Origin: Thermotoga sp.
GTDB lineage: Bacteria > Thermotogota > Thermotogae > B21-G9
Assembly (NCBI GenBank): GCA_003641545.1
Contig: QNAU01000021.1
Coordinates: 1-11,090 of the forward strand
Length of the DNA: 11,090 nt
Direction of reading: 5' to 3'
Both the position numbers and the translations under genes were made by a program. Below, piece by piece: positions 1 to 8,290 of this stretch. The notes under the pieces are model-generated. The model had not been told where the DNA came from. It made no database searches and saw nothing but the letters and a program-made list of their open reading frames with translations. The stretch's first letter is position 1, and each line of letters opens with the position of its first letter.

Positions 1-1
1 C

Positions 2-3000
2 AAATCCTTCGGAAAGTACACGAGGATAAGACTGGCAGAAGGGATAACCGCGATAGTCGGACCGAACGGCAGTGGAAAATCGAACGTCGTCGATGCCATA
101 AGGTGGGCTTTTGGTTCGCATTCGCACAAGGATCTCAGAACCCCGAAGAAGGAGGATGTGTTCTTCGCCGGATCTCCAACTTTACCTCCAGCCACGAGAG
201 CCATGGTTGCCCTGACCTTCGAATTGGAGAATGGGGATCTCATGACGATATCACGCGAGATGACGAGGGATGGTAAGAATTTCTACAGGATAAACGGTGA
301 GAATGTTCGTCTCAAGGATGTCATAGACAGGTTTTCCGGAACTGGTGTCGGAAAAGAGTTTTACTCGATAATAGCGCAGGGACAGGTTGAGAGGATCGTC
401 AATTCCTCCGCCGAGGAGCTCAGGATGCTCGTGGAGGAGGCGGCGAACATATCCAAATTCAGGATGAAAAAAAAGGAAACACTGAGGAAGATCGAGGAAA
501 CTAGGGTGAATCTGAACAGGGTCGAGGATCTGATGACCGAGTTGGAGAGGGAGATGAGATCACTCTACTTGAAAGCCAAGAGGGCTGAGAAGTATAAAGA
601 ATACTCCGAGGAATTGAGAAAACTCAAGAAGAGATACTTCTCGGATAGAATAAATTATCTCAGGCGAAAGCTCCTCGATTACGGCAATTCGATGGATTTG
701 AACAAGAGCAAACTCAAAGAAATTTTCAGGGAGATGGCTGATGTCGAAAACAAACTTTCAAATCTGAGAGAGGAATTCGGTGAGGTGGATAAAGAAATAG
801 AGAGGATGACGAAGATCATCGAGGATTACAGAAGCAGGGAAACTTCTCTCAGGGAGCTGAGGAACAGGTATTCGAGTGAGTTGAAGGAGTTGGAGAGTGC
901 CTATCTGAACAGAACCATGGAGTTGAACTCCCTCGAAAAGTCCATGGAAGATGGTGAGAAGAGAATATCGGAGCTTGAGATGATAGTCTCAAGCATACGT
1001 GGAAAGATGGAAAACCTCGAATCGGAACTTGTGAAGTTGAGGAACGAGAGAGATGAGATTTACTCCGCGTATTCCGAGAAGGAAAAGGAAGCGATGAGAA
1101 TGAGGGAGAGGATGGAGCTTCTATCCAGAAAGAAGATGAAGCTTGAGAATGAAAGATTCAAGCTGGACGAAACGATGAAAGATTTGGAGAGCAGGATGAA
1201 GATGGTTGAGGAGCAGTTGAAGGTCAAGATTTCGAGGTATGAGGAACTTGGTAAAGAATTCGATGAATTGATAGAACTGAGCAGGGAGGTCGGGAAAAGG
1301 GAGGAGAAACTCAAGGAGAAATCGATGGAATTGAAGTCAAGGATATCGGAGATGAAGGGAATGATGGATTCTTTGAATTCGAAATTCCGTGATCTCATGG
1401 ATGAAAAGAACAGAAGAATCTCGAAACTCGAGGTTTTGAGGAAGGAATTTGAGGAATACTCCGGATTTTCCGAGAGCGTGCGAAGGATCTTCGAGTGGAA
1501 GGAAAATGGTGAGGTTGACGGTGTCATAGATGTCGTGGTCAACATCATGGAGGTGGATGAGAAATATTCGAAATCCATAGATGCCCTTCTCGGTTCGAGA
1601 TCGAATTACATAGTCGTCGAAAGTGGAGAGGATGCGGTCAACATTCTCGAACTTTTGAAGACGCGAAAAGTTGGTAGAGTGGCTTTTCTCCCACTGGACC
1701 TGATGAACGAAGGTGGTGGGAGAAAACGTAAAAATGATGGGATCGATGGGATGACCGGATTCGTGGGTTATGCTAAGGATCTCGTCAAAGTGGAGGAGAA
1801 GTTCCAGAAGGTGGTGGATTATCTCTTCGGTGATTCGATCGTGGTGGAGAGGATAGAAGATGCGGTGAGATTGAGGAAGATGGGATACAGGATGAGGATG
1901 GTTTCGTTGGATGGGGATCTGCTCGAGAGGGGAGGAGCGATAAGTGGAGGATACTCTGTGAATGGTAATTCCATGCTCGTGAAGAAGAGTGAGATGAGAA
2001 GGATGGAGGATGATGTGAAGAAACTCGAGAAGGAAATTGAAGAATTGTTGAATCAAAGGAAAAAACTCGGAAGAAAGTTAGAGAAGTTGAGGGAGGAGAA
2101 AGAGAAGATCGATCAGGAGCTGGCAGACTCACTCTTGAAGAACGAATCTGTGAGAAGGACGATGGAGGATCTCAGGAAGAACATGGAGGAGATGAAGAAG
2201 GAGATATCGAATCTCACCAAGTTGAAGAAGGATTACGAACTGAAGATGGAAGGTTATCGTGGGAGACTCGAAAGAATCGGAAGGGAAGAAGAGGAGATCG
2301 ATTCTGAACTCGTGGAACTGGAGAGGAGGGTTCAGCAGTTCGATGACACTCTCAAGGAGAGAAGGAGAATCCTTCAGGAACTGGAAAGCGAGATAATGGA
2401 GTTGAACCTCGCATTAGAAAATGAGAAGGAGAAACTGGAAAATTACTTGAGGGAACTTGAGGAATTGAGGAACAATCTGGAAGGATGGAGTATCCGCGTG
2501 GAGGATATCAAACATGAAATCGAATCACTGGACAGAAAGATGAATGAAAGAAGAGAATCGATTGAAGAGTTGGATGCGGAGTTGAGGAGTCTCAAGAAGG
2601 AGATAGATGATCTGTTTGAGGGGATGAAATTCCGCAGGGAGGGTAAGGAACAGAAGGTAAGGGACATGGAAAAGCTCGAGAAGAGACTGGAGGAGCTGAA
2701 GAACGAGGCGGACAATCTGAGGGATACCGTTCACAACATGGAGTTGGAGATGAAGGAGATACAGGCGAAGTATCAGAACATGTACGACGAGGTAATAAAA
2801 AGTGGCATAACCCTCGAGGAGTTGGACGACAACTTGATACTCGACGAAACTGAGAGAGATGAACTTTCCACGAGGATAGACGATCTGGAAAGAAAGCTGA
2901 GGTTCTTGGGCAACGTCGATCTCGATTCCATAGAGGAATACAGGGAAGTTGAAAGAAGATACGGGGAATTGAGGGAACAGAGGAACGATCTTTTGAAAGC

Positions 3001-3526
3001 CATAAAATCGCTCAACGAGATAATGGAGAAGACGGAAGAAGAAGCCAAAAGAGTCTTCTTACAAACCTTCGGTAAGGTCTCGGAAAACTTCTCAAAGATG
3101 GTGGCGGATCTCTTCGAGGGAGCGATGGGTGAGATGAGGTTGAATTACTCGGATAATCCGTTGGATGGGGGGATAGAGATAATCATAAAGAAGATGGGAA
3201 AGAGGGAGGAGAAGTTGAATCTGCTCTCAGGAGGGGAGAAATCTCTCGTTGGATTGGCTCTTCTTTTCTCACTGCTCAATATAAACCCGAGTCCATTTTA
3301 CATCTTAGACGAAGTCGATGCGGCACTGGACGATTACAACGCGGAAAGGTTGAAGAGGACACTGCTGAATTACTCTAAGAGAACTCAGTTCATAATCGTC
3401 ACGCACAACAAACTCGTCATGGAAGGAGCCAGCAAATTGTATGGTATAACGATGAGCGATGGAATATCGACCGTGGTGTCGGTGGAGTATGAAAAGTTGA
3501 AGGAGAAGACGGAAGTTACCGTCTGA
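2..3526 (+). CDS. smc: Chromosome segregation/condensin ATPase SMC (5' end outside window)
   Basis: SMC forms a V-shaped homodimer that, with ScpA and ScpB, extrudes DNA loops and helps separate sister chromosomes. The frame is open from base 2, and the first visible residues (KSFGKY) match the usual start 'GFKSFG', so only about ten residues are missing. Numbering from the first visible residue: Walker A GPNGSGKSN at 20-28, a Q-loop region near FYSIIAQGQ, a long Glu/Lys/Arg coiled coil from about 155 to 480, a hinge domain at about 500-655 ending in the glycine motif GGAISGG, a second coiled coil to about 1010, then the ABC signature LSGGEK (1075-1080), Walker B YILDEVDAALDD with D1103/E1104, and a THNK switch. 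About 1174 residues are visible, the normal full length. The coding strand is purine-rich because of the coiled coils, which creates long spurious antisense frames. One oddity is EEAANIS (N149) where most SMCs have EEAAGIS. No scpA or scpB lies alongside. Identity is certain. Confidence 0.98.
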   Translation, partial: KSFGKYTRIRLAEGITAIVGPNGSGKSNVVDAIRWAFGSHSHKDLRTPKKEDVFFAGSPTLPPATRAMVALTFELENGDLMTISREMTRDGKNFYRINGENVRLKDVIDRFSGTGVGKEFYSIIAQGQVERIVNSSAEELRMLVEEAANISKFRMKKKETLRKIEETRVNLNRVEDLMTELEREMRSLYLKAKRAEKYKEYSEELRKLKKRYFSDRINYLRRKLLDYGNSMDLNKSKLKEIFREMADVENKLSNLREEFGEVDKEIERMTKIIEDYRSRETSLRELRNRYSSELKELESAYLNRTMELNSLEKSMEDGEKRISELEMIVSSIRGKMENLESELVKLRNERDEIYSAYSEKEKEAMRMRERMELLSRKKMKLENERFKLDETMKDLESRMKMVEEQLKVKISRYEELGKEFDELIELSREVGKREEKLKEKSMELKSRISEMKGMMDSLNSKFRDLMDEKNRRISKLEVLRKEFEEYSGFSESVRRIFEWKENGEVDGVIDVVVNIMEVDEKYSKSIDALLGSRSNYIVVESGEDAVNILELLKTRKVGRVAFLPLDLMNEGGGRKRKNDGIDGMTGFVGYAKDLVKVEEKFQKVVDYLFGDSIVVERIEDAVRLRKMGYRMRMVSLDGDLLERGGAISGGYSVNGNSMLVKKSEMRRMEDDVKKLEKEIEELLNQRKKLGRKLEKLREEKEKIDQELADSLLKNESVRRTMEDLRKNMEEMKKEISNLTKLKKDYELKMEGYRGRLERIGREEEEIDSELVELERRVQQFDDTLKERRRILQELESEIMELNLALENEKEKLENYLRELEELRNNLEGWSIRVEDIKHEIESLDRKMNERRESIEELDAELRSLKKEIDDLFEGMKFRREGKEQKVRDMEKLEKRLEELKNEADNLRDTVHNMELEMKEIQAKYQNMYDEVIKSGITLEELDDNLILDETERDELSTRIDDLERKLRFLGNVDLDSIEEYREVERRYGELREQRNDLLKAIKSLNEIMEKTEEEAKRVFLQTFGKVSENFSKMVADLFEGAMGEMRLNYSDNPLDGGIEIIIKKMGKREEKLNLLSGGEKSLVGLALLFSLLNINPSPFYILDEVDAALDDYNAERLKRTLLNYSKRTQFIIVTHNKLVMEGASKLYGITMSDGISTVVSVEYEKLKEKTEVTV

Positions 3527-3527
3527 A

Positions 3528-4430
3528 TCAGCATCCAGAATTTTCGAGTGCCTTTCTCAGGTTGTCTTCATTTTCATTCAGGATCTTTCTTGCCCTTTCA
3601 GAATCGAAACCACACTTTATCATGAGAACCGCGGTTTTGGGATTCATATTCGCACGTTTCAAATATTCCACGGCGGTTTTTTCATCGACCTCGGTTATGA
3701 TCTTTATCACCTCAACCGCCCTCTTTATCAATTTTTCGTTTGTTGGGTTGACATCTATCATGAGATTTCCATAAACCTTTCCAAGTTTCACCATGGACAC
3801 GGTGCTTATCATGTTGAGAACCATCTTTTGGGCTGTTCCCGCCTTCAACCTCGTGGATCCGGTTATGATCTCCGGTCCCGTCAAAATAACTATGGCAACG
3901 TCAGATAACTTTTCCATCTCGCTGTTGGGATTGTTGACGATGCAGATGGTCCTCGCACCCAAAGATTTCGCATATCTCATTCCGGAGACAACGTATGGAG
4001 TTCTTCCACTCGCGGATATGCCTATCAACAGATCATTTTTGGAGAAATCGTGTTCTTCGAGATCCCGTATCGCCATCTTCTCATCGTCTTCACTCTTTTC
4101 AACTGCCCTCCTCAGAGCTTCCAAGCCTCCCGCCAAGATCGGTATGAATTTGTCTTCCGGATAACTGAAAGTCGGGGGAATTTCAACCGCATCCAGAAAA
4201 CCAATTCTTCCGCTCGTTCCCGCTCCCATGTAGAACACCCTTCCATCGTCCTTCAAAGTCTGAACGACGAGATTCACAGCCTTTTCTACCTCCGTCAGAA
4301 CCTCTTCAACCGCCGAGACCACCTTTCTATCCTCATCGTTCATGAGTCTCAGGATCTCCATGATGCTCATCCTGTCCAAGTTTTCGGATCTGGGATTCCT
4401 CATCTCCGTCATCAGCTCGGATATCTTCAT
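3528..4430 (-). CDS. murQ: N-acetylmuramic acid 6-phosphate etherase MurQ
   Basis: MurQ is a cytoplasmic SIS-domain lyase/etherase that removes D-lactate from MurNAc-6-phosphate to give GlcNAc-6-phosphate during peptidoglycan recycling. The 300-residue product has the family opening TEMRNP.S.NLD, the sugar-phosphate loop MGAGTSGRIGFLDAVEIPPTF with catalytic Glu at about 83, the second acidic motif RAVEKSEDD near 110, ISASGRTPYV, the GSTRLKAGTAQK motif, and a C-terminal helical tail rich in Lys/Glu. A longer reading would begin at TTG (4445), but ATG at 4430 sits four bases after a strong AGGAGGGAG and gives the usual MurQ N-terminus, so I chose it. It is the last gene of the operon, directly after nagA, whose substrate it makes. 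Its stop codon is one base from the smc stop on the other strand. No AnmK, MurP or MurK kinase that would supply MurNAc-6-P is visible here. Confidence 0.96.
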   Translation of the reverse strand: MKISELMTEMRNPRSENLDRMSIMEILRLMNDEDRKVVSAVEEVLTEVEKAVNLVVQTLKDDGRVFYMGAGTSGRIGFLDAVEIPPTFSYPEDKFIPILAGGLEALRRAVEKSEDDEKMAIRDLEEHDFSKNDLLIGISASGRTPYVVSGMRYAKSLGARTICIVNNPNSEMEKLSDVAIVILTGPEIITGSTRLKAGTAQKMVLNMISTVSMVKLGKVYGNLMIDVNPTNEKLIKRAVEVIKIITEVDEKTAVEYLKRANMNPKTAVLMIKCGFDSERARKILNENEDNLRKALENSGC

Positions 4431-4433
4431 TTT

Positions 4434-4442
4434 CTCCCTCCT
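4434..4442 (-). promoter_or_regulatory. Ribosome binding site deciding the murQ start
   Basis: On the minus strand the sequence AGGAGGGAG begins at the last base of the nagA TGA stop and lies three bases before ATG at 4430-4428. Because the site overlaps the nagA stop region, ribosomes ending nagA could reinitiate on murQ. It favours the ATG over the upstream in-frame TTG at 4445, which lies before this site and would leave it inside the coding region. Confidence 0.8.
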
Positions 4443-5581
4443 CAACGCTTCATTCCATTCACGAAAGTGTCGAGAAGATCGAGATTTTCATCCAAGCAGA
4501 CGAGATCGGCCCTATTTCCAACCCTTATCTCACCAACATCATGCAGTCCAAGTTCTCTGGCTGGGTTCGATGTCATGAATTTCAGTGCATCGATCAAAGG
4601 TATTCCAACGACCTTCACCAAGTTCTTCAACGCCCTATCAAGTGTCAGGATGCTTCCAGCCAGTGTACCATCTTCGAGTCTCGCGACCCCATCCTTCACC
4701 ATGACTTTGAGACCACCGAGTTCGTATTCTCCATCTTCCAGATCGGTCGCGCTGATGGAATCCGATATAGCCACGATTCTCTCCGGTCCTTTGAGTCTGT
4801 AGATCAGTCTCAACGTCATCGGATGCAGGTGAACGAGATCAGCTATGATTTCACATGTGACTCTGTCATCCAGTAAGACAGCTCCAACGACACCGGGTTC
4901 CCTGTGGTTGAATCCTCTCATCCCGTTGAAAACATGGGTTGCATGAGTCGCACCAAAATCCACCATCTTCATGGCTTCATCGAAGGTCGCGTTCGAATGT
5001 CCCAAGGAGATCCTCACCCCATTTTTTCTCAGATACCTCATGATCTCTTCAGCTTTCTTTGGTTTCACAGCTTCCGGTGCGAGTGTTATCAGCTTCAGGA
5101 AACCCTTGGATCTTTCCACAAACTTCTTCAGCTCCTCTTCATCGATTTTTCTTATGTATTTTGGATTCTGTGCTCCCTTCTTTTCAACGCTCAGATAAGG
5201 CCCCTCGAGATGGATTCCCACTATCTTTGCGAATGCACCCTTTTTTTCCTTTGAAATATAACTCACCAATTTGTCCACAACCTCGATTATCTTTTCTCCA
5301 ATGTGACTGACCGTGGTTGGAAGAAAGGATGTAACGCCATGATCCAGATAGGCTTTCGCCATCGCCTCAAGATCGTCCGTTTTTACACTCATCGTGTCGT
5401 AGCCAGCTATTCCATGGGTGTGAAGATCTATGAACCCCGGAACGATCAAAGGATAGTAATACGCCCTTTCCTTGATGTTCGATATCCTTTCCAGAGAAGA
5501 TATCCTGTGATTTTCGATTCTGATGCCGTGATCAACGAGAATCCTGTGAGGCGTGTACACGAATTTTGCTTTTATCACCAT
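4442..5581 (-). CDS. nagA: N-acetylglucosamine-6-phosphate deacetylase NagA
   Basis: NagA is a metal-dependent amidohydrolase with a TIM-barrel fold that converts GlcNAc-6-P to GlcN-6-P plus acetate. The 379-residue length is normal. Visible motifs: the metal-site HTHG (H54, H56), HLEGPY with metal ligand E126, GHSNA (H195), ATHATHVFN (H216), the substrate loop HREPG at 227-231, the VHLHP segment (H251, H253), and ISDSISATDLEDGEY containing the catalytic Asp D274, followed by LAGSILTLDRAL and a composite beta-sandwich at the two ends. HTHG and E126 fit the Glu-type metal site of bacterial NagA. It starts at an ATG behind a near-perfect AAGGAGGTGG, inside the last 50 bases of lnt, and its stop overlaps the murQ ribosome site. 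The pairing with murQ indicates a role in cell-wall recycling; use of external GlcNAc is also possible. Confidence 0.96.
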   Translation of the reverse strand: MVIKAKFVYTPHRILVDHGIRIENHRISSLERISNIKERAYYYPLIVPGFIDLHTHGIAGYDTMSVKTDDLEAMAKAYLDHGVTSFLPTTVSHIGEKIIEVVDKLVSYISKEKKGAFAKIVGIHLEGPYLSVEKKGAQNPKYIRKIDEEELKKFVERSKGFLKLITLAPEAVKPKKAEEIMRYLRKNGVRISLGHSNATFDEAMKMVDFGATHATHVFNGMRGFNHREPGVVGAVLLDDRVTCEIIADLVHLHPMTLRLIYRLKGPERIVAISDSISATDLEDGEYELGGLKVMVKDGVARLEDGTLAGSILTLDRALKNLVKVVGIPLIDALKFMTSNPARELGLHDVGEIRVGNRADLVCLDENLDLLDTFVNGMKR

Positions 5582-7121
5582 GATTCCACCTCCTTCTGAA
5601 TCTAAGGTCGAACAACGGGATTAGGATCATAACGATGGACGGAATCACGACGAGTGAATCGCCGAATCTCGTATAAACGGTGATCCTATCGTTCGGCATC
5701 ACCTCGAAGAGTCCCATCTCGTTCGAATTGAGATCGAGTGTTTTCAGGATCCTTCCATGCGGATCCACCAGACCGGTTATGCCCGTGTTCGCCACTTGGA
5801 GGACATATTTGCCATTTTCGACCGCCCTGAAAACAGCTTTCGAGAAATGCTGTGTGAGGGCGGTGGAATACCTGAACCACCCATCGTTCGTTATGATCAC
5901 GAGAAACTGAGCACCGTTTTTCACGAATTTTCTGCTGACCTGTGGAAAGAAACTTTCAAAGCATATCTGAACGGAAAATTTTCTTTTTCCAAGGTTGAAG
6001 ACATTGTATCTCTTTCCAGGTGAATAATATCCGAGCAACCTGAGGAACGAAAATCTTCCGAGGATGAAAGGTAGAGGAAGAATCTCGGCAAACGGAGTCA
6101 GTTTTATCTTCGCGTAATAATCGAATTCCCCATTTTTCAAAAATATGGCGGAATTGTAATTCTCGTTCTTTCTCACTATGCCACCTATCACGATGGCAGT
6201 TTCACATTTTTTAACTTCCTCGATCAGCTTTTCTTTAAGATCACGGTAGAAATTCAAATCGTCGAAAAAAACGGCTTCTGGAAATACGTAGAGATCGGGC
6301 AAGTTTCCAAAGCTCGAATACGCACTTTCCATAGAATCGATAACTCGTTCCACCTGTTCGCCCATGCTGGAATTGTATTTATCCTCCTGAGTAAGGTTCA
6401 TTTGAAATGCTACTATTCTGACCGGATCGGAGAATCGATCCGGTGGGATGAGGTTCGAGACGAACGAACTCACCATGTAGATGAATCCAACCATGGCAAG
6501 GGTCTTGATCAATTTTTCACGCGTTTTACCATGTCTTTCCCACATCGAAAAGATCACGGAATTCACAAGAACGATGAGAAAAACCAATCCAAGGGTTCCC
6601 GTTATCGAGGCTATCTGTATCAGTCCAACGTTTCTGAACAGTGAATCGGACAACCTCGCACCGGTGAAACTCAGTGTTCCCAATTCCCTCGTGAACTCCA
6701 TGAAGGTGTAGGATGATGCGACGAAGAAAGGATAGAGAAAAGTTTCCTCGAATCTTCTTCCCTTCATCTTCATCACTTTGTTTCCGACACCCATCAGGAT
6801 TCCGAAGATCATGTAAGGTGGGGCACCGATAACCGTTGCCGCTAAGATGAAGGCGACGATTCCCCCAAAGGTTCCATACCTGTGTAAAATCCTCGGGATC
6901 TCCACGGCCAACGTTGGAAGCTGCCAGAAACATGTGATCATCAGAAGGAGCAATCCATACACATAACTCAGGAGAATGGATTTAAGGATGCCTTTTTCCT
7001 GTAGTGCCTTCAAGAGGAAACAGAGGGAGAACCAGATGAAGAACTCACCAACGAATCCCGGCATCGAAATTGCGGTCAAAAATGAGGATATGGAAACAAA
7101 AAGTAGATCCAATTTTTTCAC
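5532..7121 (-). CDS. lnt: Apolipoprotein N-acyltransferase Lnt
   Basis: Lnt is an inner-membrane enzyme that transfers a third acyl chain from a phospholipid to the N-terminal diacylglyceryl-cysteine of lipoproteins. The 529 residues comprise an N-terminal region with about six hydrophobic segments (to about residue 225), a carbon-nitrogen hydrolase (nitrilase-like) domain at about 233-475, and a final membrane helix at about 488-505. The catalytic residues fit the family: E282 in VFPEAVFF, K338 and E346 in AKIKLTPFAE, and nucleophile C387 in QICFES, followed by TNDGWF, a conserved His (H425) and NTGITG. The frame begins at GTG, overlapping the aminotransferase stop as GTGA. However, GGAAGGTGA directly precedes a TTG at 7112-7110, which may be the real start and would shorten the protein by three residues. 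The 3' end overlaps nagA by 50 bases, and the tail after the last helix is basic and unusual in wording, perhaps shaped by that overlap. Confidence 0.95.
   Translation of the reverse strand: MKKLDLLFVSISSFLTAISMPGFVGEFFIWFSLCFLLKALQEKGILKSILLSYVYGLLLLMITCFWQLPTLAVEIPRILHRYGTFGGIVAFILAATVIGAPPYMIFGILMGVGNKVMKMKGRRFEETFLYPFFVASSYTFMEFTRELGTLSFTGARLSDSLFRNVGLIQIASITGTLGLVFLIVLVNSVIFSMWERHGKTREKLIKTLAMVGFIYMVSSFVSNLIPPDRFSDPVRIVAFQMNLTQEDKYNSSMGEQVERVIDSMESAYSSFGNLPDLYVFPEAVFFDDLNFYRDLKEKLIEEVKKCETAIVIGGIVRKNENYNSAIFLKNGEFDYYAKIKLTPFAEILPLPFILGRFSFLRLLGYYSPGKRYNVFNLGKRKFSVQICFESFFPQVSRKFVKNGAQFLVIITNDGWFRYSTALTQHFSKAVFRAVENGKYVLQVANTGITGLVDPHGRILKTLDLNSNEMGLFEVMPNDRITVYTRFGDSLVVIPSIVMILIPLFDLRFRRRWNHGDKSKIRVHASQDSR
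5588..5594 (-). promoter_or_regulatory. Strong ribosome binding site of nagA inside lnt
   Basis: The minus strand reads AGGAGGT, a full match to the consensus, followed by GGAATC and then ATG at 5581. It lies within the 3' end of the lnt reading frame, so nagA translation can start independently of, or be coupled to, lnt. It is the best ribosome site in the operon and suggests NagA is made in larger amounts than Lnt. Confidence 0.8.
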
Positions 7122-8290
7122 CTTCCAAACAGTTCGATCGCCCTTCGTAATTTATGCACAACTTTTTCCTGATCCTCCTCCTTCAGATCCGTGTAGAAAG
7201 GTAAGGCGAGAGTTCGTTTCGAAATCGATTCGGTTATCGGTAAGAATCCCTCGGAATAACCGAACTCCTCTCTGTAAAATTTCTGAAGATGTATGGCTGG
7301 AAAGTAAGCCCTGGTCTGAATGGATTCGATTTCCTCATTTCCCATGTAATCCATGACCTTATCCCTGTCTATATTTTCATCGAGTTTGAGAACATAAACG
7401 AACCAGCTCATCCTGGTCGTTTTCGGTGAAATGAACGGAGTTTCGACACCATCCACATCTCTCAACATCTCGTTGTATCTTCGAGCGACCCTCTCCCTTT
7501 TTTCGAGTATCTCATCTATCCTTCTGAGTTGGGAAAGACCGAGGGCGGCGGACATCTCATCCATCCTGTAGTTGTATCCCAATCGAACATGCTCGAGCCA
7601 TTCGGATTTAACCTTTCTCCCCTGATTCCTCATGCTTCTACAGAGTTCGTCTATCTTACCGTCATTCGTGACGATCACACCTCCCTCACCCGTCGTTATC
7701 TGCTTGTTCGGATAGAATGCGAAAGCTCCAGCGACTCCAAAACTTCCCGCTTTTTTACCCTTGTATTCCGCTCCAATCGCTTCACACGAGTCCTCTATCA
7801 GTATCAGGTTCTCATCCCTCGACAGTGGCTCGAATTCGTCCCAATCAGCGGGCTGGCCAAATACATCGACCACCAGTATCGCCTTCAGATCCTTCCTTTG
7901 AATTGCACACCCGTTCAACCTGTATTCACCCTTCTCTATCCTGTCGATGAGCTCCCTGACCGAGTCTGGGGATAGATTCAACGTTTCAGGATCTATATCT
8001 GCGAATATGGGTATTCCACCATCGAAGATTATGCAGTTGGATGAAGCTATGAAACTGAAGGATGTGGTTATGACGACATCTTCTCTTCCAATTCCAACGG
8101 ATCTAAGGATCAGGTGAAGTGCACTTGTTCCACTGTTCACAGCGATCGCATGTTTCACCCCGGTGAATCCGGCGATGGATCTCTCAAATTCTTCCGTCTT
8201 TCTTCCCATACTCAACTGACCACTTTTGAGAACATCGAGAACTTCGGAAATGTCATCCTCACTTATGGATGGACTTGAAAGTGGTATCAT
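7118..8290 (-). CDS. DegT/DnrJ/EryC1/StrS-family PLP sugar aminotransferase
   Basis: This fold-type I PLP enzyme family usually transfers an amino group from glutamate to a nucleotide-linked keto-sugar, for glycans, amino sugars or antibiotics. The 390 residues are full length. Motifs: VNSGTSALHL (phosphate-binding loop, about 51-60), TTSFSFIASSN, VVDVFGQPADW, IEDSCEAIGAEY with the cofactor Asp D167, and AFYPNKQITTGEGG, in which K196 is the Schiff-base lysine, followed by the dimer-loop motif RNQGR and GYNYRMDEMSAALG. The ATG overlaps the upstream phosphatase stop (ATGA) and follows GAGAGGAGG at a six-base spacing. No nucleotide-sugar dehydratase, epimerase or glycosyltransferase is next to it, so the sugar substrate cannot be told from the sequence. 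Its place in an operon with lnt, nagA and murQ suggests an envelope-linked amino sugar, which is an inference only. Confidence 0.93.
   Translation of the reverse strand: MIPLSSPSISEDDISEVLDVLKSGQLSMGRKTEEFERSIAGFTGVKHAIAVNSGTSALHLILRSVGIGREDVVITTSFSFIASSNCIIFDGGIPIFADIDPETLNLSPDSVRELIDRIEKGEYRLNGCAIQRKDLKAILVVDVFGQPADWDEFEPLSRDENLILIEDSCEAIGAEYKGKKAGSFGVAGAFAFYPNKQITTGEGGVIVTNDGKIDELCRSMRNQGRKVKSEWLEHVRLGYNYRMDEMSAALGLSQLRRIDEILEKRERVARRYNEMLRDVDGVETPFISPKTTRMSWFVYVLKLDENIDRDKVMDYMGNEEIESIQTRAYFPAIHLQKFYREEFGYSEGFLPITESISKRTLALPFYTDLKEEDQEKVVHKLRRAIELFGR

Noticed and set aside
1337..2056. 239-codon antisense open frame inside smc
   Set aside because: It follows from the purine-rich coiled-coil coding strand; the product is a His/Ser/Leu-rich string with no recognisable domain, and smc is certain on the other strand. 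The same holds for the other antisense frames at 1060-1578, 1785-2132 and 2443-3048.
4050..4802. 250-codon plus-strand frame spanning murQ and nagA
   Set aside because: It is antisense to two certain genes, crosses their junction, and its translation is low-complexity Ser/Phe/Pro without a fold signature.
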